A stretch of 64,000 nt of DNA from Kocuria rosea subsp. polaris (lineage in GTDB: Bacteria; Actinomycetota; Actinomycetes; Actinomycetales; Micrococcaceae), in contig NZ_LQBK01000002.1 of NCBI RefSeq assembly GCF_001483755.1, positions 257,041 to 321,040 on the forward strand, read 5' to 3'. This document shows positions 37,637 through 45,507 of this stretch, piece after piece. The translations under genes were made by a program, and so were the position numbers. The notes under the pieces are model-generated. The model ran no database searches and was not told where the DNA came from. It saw only the letters and a list, made by a program, of their open reading frames with translations. Numbering within the stretch: the first letter of the stretch is position 1; every line of letters starts with the position of its first letter.

Positions 37637-40600
37637 ATGTCGATCGGAGCCGACCGCACCCCCCAGGAGTCGGACCCCTCCGGGGCGCAGCCCCCGCGCG
37701 TCTCGCTGCAGCCCTGGACCCGCCAGATGGACGCCTACACCGGCCCGGACACGCTGCTGGACTTCAACCAGGTCGACAACGTGTGCATCGACCTCACCGA
37801 GGCGAACTCCTCGGGGCAGGCGCAGCTGCTCATGGGCCGCCCCACCCGCCTGTCCACGATCGTGCACGAGCCAGAGGCGTACGGGCACGCCGTGCGCGCC
37901 GCCCGGGCCCTGCGCACCAAGACCCACGAGCTGTCGGTCAACCACGGGCTGGACGCCGCGTACCTCGCCGCCGGCACCGCGTCCTGGCTCGCCCGGCCCC
38001 GGGGCTCCGACCCGACCGGCGCCGGCCAGCGCCGCTGGATCGCCCCGGTCCTGCTCGCCCCTCTCGCCCTGAAGCCGCGCCCGGACCTCGACGACTTCGA
38101 GCTCCAGCTCGTCGGCCCCGCCCGGCTCAACCCCGCCATGGTCCGCCGGCTGGCCGCGGAGCACGGCGTGGACCTGACCTCCGGGGAGCTCGCCCGGCTC
38201 GCCTACGGCACCCGGCGGCTCGACCCGGCCCCCGCCCTCGAGACGCTGCGCACCCTCGCCGGGACGGTGCCCGGGATGCACGTCCAGCACAAGCTGCTCG
38301 TCTCCACGTTCGCGGACCTGCACGACCGTCCCGCCGACCTCTCCGTCGTGGCCCGCACCGCCGTCGTGCGGGACCTCGCCCGGCTCAAGGACTCCGCGGT
38401 CGGACGGGTCCCCCAGGTCGAGGAGATCGTCGACGAGGCGCCCCCGCTCGACGAGCGCGACCCCGCCGACGAGCTGCTGCTGCTCGACGCCGACGGCCCC
38501 CAGCAGGAGGTCCTCGACCTCGCCGCGCAGGGGCACTCGTTCGTGGTGACCGCCGCCCCGGGCACCGGCCAGCTGGACACCGCGGTCAACACGGTGGGCA
38601 CCCTCGTGGCCGCCGGCCGGACCGTGCTGGTCCTGGGGGAGCGGCGCACCACGCTCGCCGCCTTCGGGCGGCGGATGGACGGCCTGGGCCTGGGCACCGC
38701 CGTCCTGCCGCTGTCCTCCCAGCTCAGCGACGCCGACGTGGCCCAGCAGCTCATCCGGGCGGTCGCCCGCAACGAGCGCGCCGAGCGCCCGGAGCTCACC
38801 GAGCTGCACGAGACGCTGCGCACCAGCCGCGACCAGCTCGCCGAGCACGTGCGGTCCCTGCACACGGTCCGGCCGCGGTGGTCCGTCTCCCCGTACCGGG
38901 CCGTGCAGGCGCTCGCCGAGCTGACCTCCCGCCGCCCGGCGCCCGCCACGTCCGTGCGCTTCCCGCGCTCGGTGCTCGACGCCGTCGGCGACCGGGGCGA
39001 CGTGGTCGCCCGGCTCGAGCGCGCCGCCGAGCTCGGGGCCTTCGACGCCGGGACCCTGGCGGGGCCCTGGACCGGGGCGCGGCTGGTCAACGAGGACGAG
39101 GCCCGCCAGGCGCACCGGCTCGCCCAGTCCCTGCTGCTGGAGCTGACCACCCTCGAGACCGGGATGCGGCACGTGCTGGCCACGAGCGGGCTGCGCGGCG
39201 GCACGACCGTCCCCGAATGGGGCCGGCAGCTGCGGCTGCTGCAGGAGGTCCAGGACTCCCTGACCCGCTTCACCCCCGACATCTACGACCGCCCCGTGAC
39301 CGACCTGGTCGCCGCGACCGCGGGGTCCGGCTGGCGGCGCGAGCACGGGATCGAGATGACCGGGCTGCAGCGCTCGCGGCTGCGCAAGGCCGCGAAGGAG
39401 TACATCCGGCACGGGGTGCACCTCACGGACCTGCACAGCGCGCTGCTGCGCGTGCAGTCGGAGCGGGAGCGGTGGCGCGAGTGGGCCACGTCGTCGAAGC
39501 ACCCGGTCGTCTCCGAGCGGGTCGAGGAGCTCGCGGCGGTGCAGGCCCGCTTCGTGGAGGACCTCGAGGGACTGGCCATCGCCCTCGAGGGCTCGCCCAC
39601 CGGCGACGACCTCCTCGGGCAGCCCATCGACCGGCTGCGGGAGACCCTGGACCGGCTCATCAACGACGAGGAGAACCTCGCCGTGCTGCCCGAGCGCACC
39701 GTCCTGCTCGACGAGCTGCGCGGCCAGGGCCTCGGCGAGCTCGTGGACGACCTGGTCCGGCGGACCGTGCCCCGGGCGGAGGTCCCCGGGGAGTTCGACC
39801 TCGCCTGGTGGCAGTCCACGCTCGAGGCCATGATCACCGGTGACGACTTCCTGGCCATGCCGGAGGGCCACGCCCTGCGCCGGGCGGAGTCCGTGTTCCG
39901 CCGCGCCGACGCCGCCCACGTGGCCTCCGGCGCCGGCCGCCTCCTGTGGGAGCTCGCCGACCGCTGGCAGCGCACCGTCCGGCGCTCCCCGCGGGCCGCG
40001 GCCGCCCTGCGCCGGATGCTCCGCGCCGGCGCCGCGCCGCTCGAGGAGGTCGCCGCCTCCGCGGGCGAGCTGATCGGCTCCCTGATGCCCGTCTGGACGG
40101 CCAGCCCGCTGGTGCTCTCCGCGGCGCTGCCCGAGGACCACGAGTTCGACGCCGTGGTGGTGCTCGACGCCGAGAGCTCCCCGCTCGCGGCGGTGCTGCC
40201 GGCCCTGACCCGGTGCCGGCAGGTCATCGCGTTCGGGGACCCGCACCTGGGCCGCCCGCAGCCGTTCACGGTGGCGCCCACCGCGGTCCCCGCACCGGGC
40301 ACCCAGCCGGTGGTCGAGGTGGACAGCGCCTTCGACGCCCTGTCCCGGGTGGTGCCGGAGCGGGCGCTGCGGACCGTGTACCGGTCGATGGACGAGCAGG
40401 TCTTCCGCCACCTCAACGAGCAGTTCTACGGCGGGCGCCTGAGCAGGATCCCGCACGGCGAGTCCGTGACCGGGGCCACCCCCGTCCTCGACGTCGAGTA
40501 CGTCCCGGACGGGGTGGGCGCCCTGACCGCCGGGATCGAGGGCATCCAGGCGCCCGCCGCCGAGGTGCGGCGCGTCGTGGAGCTCGTCTTCGAGCACGCG

Positions 40601-41431
40601 GCCCGGCACCCCCGCCGCTCCCTGGCCGTGGTGACCGCGAGCGCGGTGCACGCCGCGCGGATCGCCCAGGCCGTCCGGCAGCGGATGCGCGAGGAGCCCG
40701 GTGCCGCGGACTTCTTCGCCCCGGGGCCCGAGTCCTTCCGCGTGGTGGACCTGCACCGGGCGGCCGGGATCGTGCGGGACACCGTCATCTTCTCGCTGGG
40801 CTTCGGCAAGACCGCCAACGGCCGCACCGTGCCGTACCTCGGGGCGCTGTCCGAGCGGCACGGCCGCCAGCACTTCGTGCTCGGGATGACCCGGGCCCGC
40901 CACACCACCCGCATCGTGACCTCGCTGCACCCGGGCGAGGTGGAGGGCAAGGGCCTCCAGCACGGGGCGCGCGACTTCGCCCGGGTGCTCGCCGCGCACC
41001 TCGGCGGCCCGCCCCCGGGGGAGGAGGGCGCGCGGGACACCCACGACGACGCCCTGGTGGTCGACCTGGCCCGCCGCCTCACCGAGCGCGGGGCCTCCGT
41101 GCGGCTGGACTACGCGGGGGTCCTCGACCTGGTCGCGTGGGCCGGCACGGAGTCGATGTCCGCGGGCGCCGCGCTGCCGGGCCGCGCCCGCGCCGAGGAC
41201 CGGCCGCTGCGGATCCCCGTGGCCGGGCAGTCCGACGGCTCGGCGGAGAACGCCGCCCTGTCCGTGCGGGAGCGGTCCCGGCTGCGGCCCCAGCAGCTCG
41301 AGCGCAGCGGCTGGAACTACCTCACGCTGTGGACCATCGAGGTCTTCACCGACCCGGACACCGTCGCCGAGCTGATCCGGCGCTATCTCGGCCTGCCCGC
41401 CGGCGACCGTCGGGGCTCCCGTGCCGGCTGA
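37637..41431 (+). CDS. Degenerate SF1-helicase-like protein with C-terminal MTES_1575/Vsr-type nuclease-like domain
   Basis: Large 1264-residue protein. The layout follows DUF4011/UPF1-like SF1 helicases, but key ATPase residues are changed. The Walker A position reads TAAPGTGQLDTA (Gln about 312 where Lys is expected). Walker B reads VVVLDAESS (Asp-Ala-Glu about 844-846 instead of Asp-Glu). Motif III is FGDPHLGRPQPF, without the usual Gln. Motif VI, GMTRARHTTRIV (about 1085), keeps its Arg. The last 125 residues (VVDLARRLTERGASVRLDYAG ... RSRLRPQQLERSGWNYLTLWTIEVFTDP) look like the restriction-endonuclease-like domain fused to such helicases, also poorly conserved. AGGAGGAG precedes the ATG. 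Function unknown. Confidence 0.65.
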   Translation: MSIGADRTPQESDPSGAQPPRVSLQPWTRQMDAYTGPDTLLDFNQVDNVCIDLTEANSSGQAQLLMGRPTRLSTIVHEPEAYGHAVRAARALRTKTHELSVNHGLDAAYLAAGTASWLARPRGSDPTGAGQRRWIAPVLLAPLALKPRPDLDDFELQLVGPARLNPAMVRRLAAEHGVDLTSGELARLAYGTRRLDPAPALETLRTLAGTVPGMHVQHKLLVSTFADLHDRPADLSVVARTAVVRDLARLKDSAVGRVPQVEEIVDEAPPLDERDPADELLLLDADGPQQEVLDLAAQGHSFVVTAAPGTGQLDTAVNTVGTLVAAGRTVLVLGERRTTLAAFGRRMDGLGLGTAVLPLSSQLSDADVAQQLIRAVARNERAERPELTELHETLRTSRDQLAEHVRSLHTVRPRWSVSPYRAVQALAELTSRRPAPATSVRFPRSVLDAVGDRGDVVARLERAAELGAFDAGTLAGPWTGARLVNEDEARQAHRLAQSLLLELTTLETGMRHVLATSGLRGGTTVPEWGRQLRLLQEVQDSLTRFTPDIYDRPVTDLVAATAGSGWRREHGIEMTGLQRSRLRKAAKEYIRHGVHLTDLHSALLRVQSERERWREWATSSKHPVVSERVEELAAVQARFVEDLEGLAIALEGSPTGDDLLGQPIDRLRETLDRLINDEENLAVLPERTVLLDELRGQGLGELVDDLVRRTVPRAEVPGEFDLAWWQSTLEAMITGDDFLAMPEGHALRRAESVFRRADAAHVASGAGRLLWELADRWQRTVRRSPRAAAALRRMLRAGAAPLEEVAASAGELIGSLMPVWTASPLVLSAALPEDHEFDAVVVLDAESSPLAAVLPALTRCRQVIAFGDPHLGRPQPFTVAPTAVPAPGTQPVVEVDSAFDALSRVVPERALRTVYRSMDEQVFRHLNEQFYGGRLSRIPHGESVTGATPVLDVEYVPDGVGALTAGIEGIQAPAAEVRRVVELVFEHAARHPRRSLAVVTASAVHAARIAQAVRQRMREEPGAADFFAPGPESFRVVDLHRAAGIVRDTVIFSLGFGKTANGRTVPYLGALSERHGRQHFVLGMTRARHTTRIVTSLHPGEVEGKGLQHGARDFARVLAAHLGGPPPGEEGARDTHDDALVVDLARRLTERGASVRLDYAGVLDLVAWAGTESMSAGAALPGRARAEDRPLRIPVAGQSDGSAENAALSVRERSRLRPQQLERSGWNYLTLWTIEVFTDPDTVAELIRRYLGLPAGDRRGSRAG

Positions 41432-41774
41432 GCCGGACCCGCCGCGCGGCGGCACCGTCGGGCCGGGGGAGCCGGACGCCCCGCGCGGCGGGACCGCCGG
41501 GCCGGGGGAGCCGGACGCCCCGCGCGGCGGGACCGCCGGGCCGGGGGAGCCGGATCCGCCGCCGCGGCAGGACGGGTCCGCGGCGCCGCGCCCGCGCCGG
41601 CGCGGGCCGCGGCGGGCCACCGGGGGCACGTTCACCGGTGCGGAGCCGCGCCTGCCCGGCCTCGAGGTCCCGCCGCGCGGGGCGCCCGGGACCGACGGGG
41701 AGCCCGCGGGGGCGGCCGGGGAACGGGCCCACGAGGAGTGGCTCAGGGCGCAGCGGCCTCCGCACTGGGGCTGA
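41421..41774 (+). CDS. Small repeat-containing protein of unknown function
   Basis: 117 residues from a GTG that overlaps the end of the preceding gene by 11 bases, so it is probably coupled to it. The first 45 residues are three 13-residue repeats of the type EPDAPRGGTAGPG. The second half (RRATGGTFTGAEPRLPGLEVPP ... AHEEWLRAQRPPHWG) is non-repetitive, and its WLRAQRPPHW ending resembles a tail I associate with small Micrococcaceae proteins. No signal peptide or membrane segment. The 3' end overlaps the convergent SAF-domain gene by 32 bases. Existence is likely, function unknown. Confidence 0.55.
   Translation: MPAEPDPPRGGTVGPGEPDAPRGGTAGPGEPDAPRGGTAGPGEPDPPPRQDGSAAPRPRRRGPRRATGGTFTGAEPRLPGLEVPPRGAPGTDGEPAGAAGERAHEEWLRAQRPPHWG
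41430..41562 (+). repeat. 39-bp tandem repeat, three copies plus a partial one
   Basis: Units start at 41430, 41469 and 41508, with a partial unit from 41547. Copies two and three differ at very few bases, suggesting recent expansion. Unit length keeps the reading frame. Confidence 0.9.
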
Positions 41775-42459
41775 CCGGCGCCGGGACGAGGACCACGGTG
41801 GTGCGCCCGGTGCCGCCGGCGCCGGCCAGCTGCGCGGCGTCCTCGTGCGGCGCCCCCACCACCAGCAGCCCCTCCTCCTCGGGCGCCGCGGGCCCGGCCA
41901 GCAGACCGCCGTCCCCGCCGGCGCCCCCGGCGGCGACCCACAGCACGGGCAGACCCCGGCCCAGGACGTGGCGGTCGCCCGGTGCGGCGCCGTCGGGCAG
42001 GTGCACGACGTCCACGTGGTCGCCCGCGCGCACGTGCCGCAGCACCCCGGGATCGTCGATGCGCAGGGTCACCGCCGTGACCCCCCGGGCCTGCCCGGTC
42101 AGCAGTCCCGGGCCCACGAGCGCGGTCTCCGTCAGCGGCTGCCCCGGGCCCGCGGCGCCCGCGAGGACGCGCCCGGAAAGCTCCGCGGGGTCGGCGACGG
42201 CGCCCTCCGGGGCCAGCCCGCGCGGATAGGCGGCCACCGTGAGCCGCTCCGGGGAGAGCACCGAGCCCGCCGGCAGCGCCCCGGCGGCGGTGACCACCGG
42301 CACGGTCCTGGCCTGGGGCGGGCCGAGCCGCAGCACCGCCAGGCCCACGGCGAGGCCGAGGAGCAGCGCGGCCACCAGCCGGCGGCGCCGGGACACGACC
42401 GAGCGCAGGTGCAGGGACAGCGGATAGCGGCGTCTGAGGGTCCGTCGGCGTCGGCTCAT
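41743..42459 (-). CDS. SAF-domain protein (CpaB/RcpC-like)
   Basis: 238 residues: a basic N-terminus (SRRRRTLRRRY), one helix (LVAALLLGLAVGLAVLRLG) and an exported domain that begins VPVVTAAGALPAGSVLSPERLTVAAYPRGLAPEGAV, the SAF/CpaB N-terminal motif. It continues with GVTAVTLRIDDPGVLRHVRAGDHVDVVHL, the RcpC part. Such proteins help assemble Flp pili, but no other pilus gene is near, so the role here is open. ATG at 42459 chosen; an in-frame GTG nine bases upstream is possible. Confidence 0.75.
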   Translation of the reverse strand: MSRRRRTLRRRYPLSLHLRSVVSRRRRLVAALLLGLAVGLAVLRLGPPQARTVPVVTAAGALPAGSVLSPERLTVAAYPRGLAPEGAVADPAELSGRVLAGAAGPGQPLTETALVGPGLLTGQARGVTAVTLRIDDPGVLRHVRAGDHVDVVHLPDGAAPGDRHVLGRGLPVLWVAAGGAGGDGGLLAGPAAPEEEGLLVVGAPHEDAAQLAGAGGTGRTTVVLVPAPVSPSAEAAAP

Positions 42460-42588
42460 GCGCCGCACCCTACGGCGCGGACGCGCCGGAACCGGTCGTG
42501 CGGAGGCCGCCCGGGGGAGGGCGGGGGGGCCTCGCAGGGCAGGCGCGCTCCGTGCAGTCCGGACGCCGGGACGGCGTCCGGGAACGCC

Positions 42589-42924
42589 TCAGTCGGCGGA
42601 TCCGCCCGTCGACGCGGCGGCGGACGCGGTGGCGGGCGAGGACGCGCCCGCGCCCGCCGTGGCCGCCGCGGGCGCGGTCTCCGCGGAGGAGCCGGACGCG
42701 GAGGAACCGGACGCGGCGGGCGTCGAGGCGCCGGAGTCCGCGCCGCCGGAGCGCGAGTCGTTGCGGTAGAAGCCGGAGCCCTTGAACACCACGCCCACCG
42801 TGTTGAACTTCTTGCGCAGGCCTCCGGCGCACTCCGGGCAGACGGTCAGGGCGTCCTCGCTGAACGACTGGCGGATGTCGAACGCGTGGCCGCAGTCCTT
42901 GCAGGCGTAGGCGTAGACGGGCAT
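42589..42924 (-). CDS. FmdB family zinc-ribbon protein, similar to the redox-regulated chaperone Ruc (Rv0991c)
   Basis: 111 residues. The N-terminal zinc ribbon has four Cys in two CxxC pairs (Cys8, Cys11, Cys29, Cys32: ACKDCGHAF and VCPECAGG), then FNTVGVVFKGSGFYRND, typical of FmdB proteins. The remaining 50 residues are a Ser/Ala/Gly-rich disordered tail. Size, layout and position next to the 5-formyl-THF cyclo-ligase match M. tuberculosis Rv0991c, reported as a redox-switched chaperone, so a similar role is inferred. AGGAGGA precedes the ATG. Confidence 0.82.
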   Translation of the reverse strand: MPVYAYACKDCGHAFDIRQSFSEDALTVCPECAGGLRKKFNTVGVVFKGSGFYRNDSRSGGADSGASTPAASGSSASGSSAETAPAAATAGAGASSPATASAAASTGGSAD

Positions 42925-42987
42925 GGGTCCTCCTGGAAAGGGTCGACGAGCGCGCTCCCTGGCACTCGAAGGGGGCGACTGCTGATT

Positions 42988-43629
42988 CTACCGTGTTCCC
43001 CGGCCCGGACCGGCGGGCCCGTCCAGGGGCGTGGGCCCGTTCTCCGTGAGGGCCAGCGGCACGGGGGCGTCGAACTCCTCGACGGGCAGGACCCCGTCGG
43101 GGAGGACCTCGTCGGCGAAGACGCACACGGCGGTGCGCAGCTCCGGGTGGGCCGTGCGGGGCAGCGTGGCCAGGAAGCGGTCGTAGTAGCCGCCGCCGAA
43201 GCCCAGCCGGGCGCCGCCGGGCGCCACGGCCAGGGCGGGCACGAGCAGCAGACCCACGGAGTGCATGACCTCGGCGCCGTGGCGGGCGCCGACGGGCTCC
43301 CGCAGACCGCCGGTGCCGCCGGAGCGCTCGGGGGTGCCCGGCGACCAGCGCGCCCACGAGAGCCTGCGCCCGGGCTCGCACACGGGGACCCAGATCCGGT
43401 GGCCGCGGTGGTGGGCGGTGACCAGGGCGGGCTCGAGGGGCGGCTCGGTGGGCAGGGGCAGGTACGCGGCGACGTCGAGGTGCGGCCGGTCGGCGAGCAG
43501 CTCCGCCAGGTGCCGGTCGAAGCCGACGGCGGCGTGCTCCCGGGCGGCCCGCGGGCGCCGCGAACGAGCGGCCCGCAGCTCGCGGCGCAGCCGGGCCTTC
43601 ACCTCGGCGGGGCCCCCGGGATGGGTCAT
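42988..43629 (-). CDS. 5-formyltetrahydrofolate cyclo-ligase
   Basis: ATP-dependent enzyme that returns 5-formyl-THF to the active folate pool as 5,10-methenyl-THF. The 213-residue protein has the diagnostic GGARLGFGGGYYDRFLA near residue 140, the N-terminal VKARLRRELRAARSRR helix, VAAYLPLPTEPPLEPAL and a final VPVEEFDAPVP-like segment (LPVEEFDAPVPLALTENG). It lies 63 bases upstream of the zinc-ribbon gene in the same direction and is divergent from galU, the same arrangement as Rv0992c-Rv0993 in mycobacteria. Confidence 0.92.
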   Translation of the reverse strand: MTHPGGPAEVKARLRRELRAARSRRPRAAREHAAVGFDRHLAELLADRPHLDVAAYLPLPTEPPLEPALVTAHHRGHRIWVPVCEPGRRLSWARWSPGTPERSGGTGGLREPVGARHGAEVMHSVGLLLVPALAVAPGGARLGFGGGYYDRFLATLPRTAHPELRTAVCVFADEVLPDGVLPVEEFDAPVPLALTENGPTPLDGPAGPGRGTR

Positions 43630-43778
43630 CGTCGTGTCCGCTCCTGTCCGGTGCTCGGGCCGGGGAGGCGCCCGGGACGCGCCGGCCCTCCCGGGCCGGT
43701 GGTGCGAGGCTAGCCGGGGCCGCCGCGGCGGGCAACCGTGCCGTGCCGGGAATCCGCTGGCCCGCCCGCCCGATCCGT

Positions 43779-43784
43779 TAGCCT
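43779..43784 (+). promoter_or_regulatory. -10 hexamer of a leaderless galU transcript
   Basis: TAGCCT, six bases, then the ATG of galU, in the divergent gap to the cyclo-ligase gene. Confidence 0.6.
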
Positions 43785-43790
43785 GAGCCC

Positions 43791-44705
43791 ATGAGTGGAA
43801 ACAGCAACCCCCGGACGGTCCGGAAGGCCGTCATCCCCGCCGCCGGGCTCGGCACCCGGTTCCTGCCCGCGACGAAGGCCATGCCCAAGGAGATGCTGCC
43901 GGTCGTGGACCGCCCGGCCATCCAGTACGTGGTCCAGGAGGCGGTCGACGCCGGTCTCCAGGACGTCCTGATGATCACCGGCCGCTCGAAGCGGGCGCTG
44001 GAGGACCACTTCGACCGCGTGCCGGCCCTGGAGCACCAGCTCGAGGAGTCCGGCAAGACGGAGCTGCTCCGCGAGGTCGAGCACGCCTCCGAGCTCGGCG
44101 AGATCCACTACCTGCGCCAGGCGGACCCCAAGGGACTGGGGCACGCGGTGCTGCGCGCCAAGATCCACATCGGCGACGAGCCCTTCGCCGTGCTGCTGGG
44201 CGACGACCTCATCGACGCCAGGGACTCCCTGCTCACCGAGATGATCGCCGTCCAGGAGCGCACCGGCGGCTCCGTGGTCGCGCTCATGGAGGTCCCGCAG
44301 GAGCAGATCAGCTCCTACGGCTGTGCCGACGTCACCGCGGTCGAGGGCGAGGACTTCGTGCGGATCAACGGGCTCGTCGAGAAGCCCTCCCCGGCGGAGG
44401 CGCCCTCCAACCTGGCCATCATCGGCCGCTACGTCCTGCACCCCGACGTCTTCGAGGTGCTCGAGAACACCGCCCCCGGGCGCGGCAACGAGATCCAGCT
44501 CACCGACGCGCTGCAGACCCTCGCCGGCCGCGAGGGCCAGGGTGGCGGGGTCTACGGCGTGGTCTTCAAGGGCCGCCGCTACGACACCGGTGACAAGCTC
44601 AGCTACCTCAAGGCCAACATCATCCTGGCCTCGGAGCGGGAGGACCTCGGGCCCGAGCTGTGCGAGTGGCTCCGGGAGTACGCCCGGTCCCTGCCGGTCG
44701 GCTGA
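43791..44705 (+). CDS. galU: UTP--glucose-1-phosphate uridylyltransferase
   Basis: Makes UDP-glucose for envelope glycans and sugar metabolism. The 304-residue protein has the nucleotidyltransferase motif VIPAAGLGTRFLPATKAMPKEMLPVVDRPAIQYVV at the N-terminus, FAVLLGDDLIDA with the metal-binding Asp pair, VEKPSPAEAPSNLAIIGRYVL and a terminal GRRYDTGDKLSYLKANI. It is the first of galU-rimJ-glpR. In mycobacteria and corynebacteria a moeA/Glp gene lies between galU and rimJ; here only 14 bases separate them. Confidence 0.96.
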   Translation: MSGNSNPRTVRKAVIPAAGLGTRFLPATKAMPKEMLPVVDRPAIQYVVQEAVDAGLQDVLMITGRSKRALEDHFDRVPALEHQLEESGKTELLREVEHASELGEIHYLRQADPKGLGHAVLRAKIHIGDEPFAVLLGDDLIDARDSLLTEMIAVQERTGGSVVALMEVPQEQISSYGCADVTAVEGEDFVRINGLVEKPSPAEAPSNLAIIGRYVLHPDVFEVLENTAPGRGNEIQLTDALQTLAGREGQGGGVYGVVFKGRRYDTGDKLSYLKANIILASEREDLGPELCEWLREYARSLPVG

Positions 44706-44719
44706 GAGGCCGCGCTCCC

Positions 44720-45352
44720 GTGGCCGGGCAGCTCCGCTGGCCCGTCACCGTCTCCTGGGGAGAGCTCAGGCTGCGCCCGCTGGTCCGGGGGGACCGCCGG
44801 GAGTGGGACGCCGTGCGGGCCCGCAACCGGGACTGGCTCGATCCGTGGGAGGCCACGAACCCCGCCCCCGGGGGGAAGCCGCCCACGTTCGGGCAGTTCG
44901 TGCGGTCCCTGGACCAGCAGGCGCGGCAGGGCACGGCGCTGCCCTTCCTGATCACGGAGCGGGTTCCCGGGACGGAGGGGTTCGGCCTGGTCGGCCAGCT
45001 GACGGTCTCCGGGATCTCGTGGGGGTCGTTCCTGTCCGCGTCCCTGGGCTACTGGGTGGACCGGGACCAGGCGGGCCGCGGCGTGGCCCCCATGGCCGTG
45101 GCCATGGCCACCGACTACTGCTTCCAGGGCCTCGGGCTGCACCGGATGGAGATCAACATCCGGCCGGAGAACACCAAGTCCCTGCGGGTGGTGGAGAAGC
45201 TCGGGTTCCGGGACGAGGGGCTGCGCAAGGACTTCCTGCACATCGACGGCCGCTGGACGGACCACCGCAGCTTCGCGCTCACCGCGCCCGAGGCGCCCGA
45301 GGGACTCGTCCGCCGGTTCACGGGGTCCGACCGGCCCGCCGTGTGGCAGTGA
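44720..45352 (+). CDS. GNAT N-acetyltransferase, RimJ type
   Basis: 210 residues, placed like mycobacterial rimJ (Rv0995). Motifs: VSWGELRLRPLVRGDRREWDAVRARNRDWL at the start, LGYWVDRDQAGRGVAPMAVAMATDYCF for acetyl-CoA binding and HRMEINIRPENTKSLRVVEKLGFRDEGLRKDFLHIDG near the end. These are the usual signatures of RimJ/RimL-type alpha-amino acetylases, but the target is unknown. The GTG at 44720 is 14 bases after galU, so co-transcription is likely. Confidence 0.85.
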   Translation: MAGQLRWPVTVSWGELRLRPLVRGDRREWDAVRARNRDWLDPWEATNPAPGGKPPTFGQFVRSLDQQARQGTALPFLITERVPGTEGFGLVGQLTVSGISWGSFLSASLGYWVDRDQAGRGVAPMAVAMATDYCFQGLGLHRMEINIRPENTKSLRVVEKLGFRDEGLRKDFLHIDGRWTDHRSFALTAPEAPEGLVRRFTGSDRPAVWQ

Positions 45353-45402
45353 CCGGACCGGCCGCGTCCACAGGGATACCCACAGGCGCGCCCGTGCGGT
45401 AG

Positions 45403-45408
45403 TAGGCT
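45403..45408 (+). promoter_or_regulatory. Candidate -10 element before the GlpR-like gene
   Basis: TAGGCT in the 155-bp gap after the RimJ-type gene, 100 bases before the ATG. It could start a separate transcript for the membrane protein. Nothing else is apparent in this gap. Confidence 0.35.
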
Positions 45409-45507
45409 GTCCCTCACGGCCCGAGCCCGGGCCCCGGACACGCCGGCGCAGCGCGCCGGCGGCTCACGTCCGCTCGATCCAGCGACCACGAAGGCAGGAC
45501 CGCGACC

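Noticed and set aside
37637..41431. Active anti-phage helicase-nuclease defence gene
   Set aside because: The ATPase motifs are disabled and no other defence gene or mobility gene is near. Reported as a pseudo-enzyme candidate instead.
35699..41941. Open frame of about 2080 codons on the minus strand opposite guaA and the helicase-like gene
   Set aside because: Same shadow effect; composition mirrors the plus-strand genes, there is no start context, and it crosses several gene boundaries.
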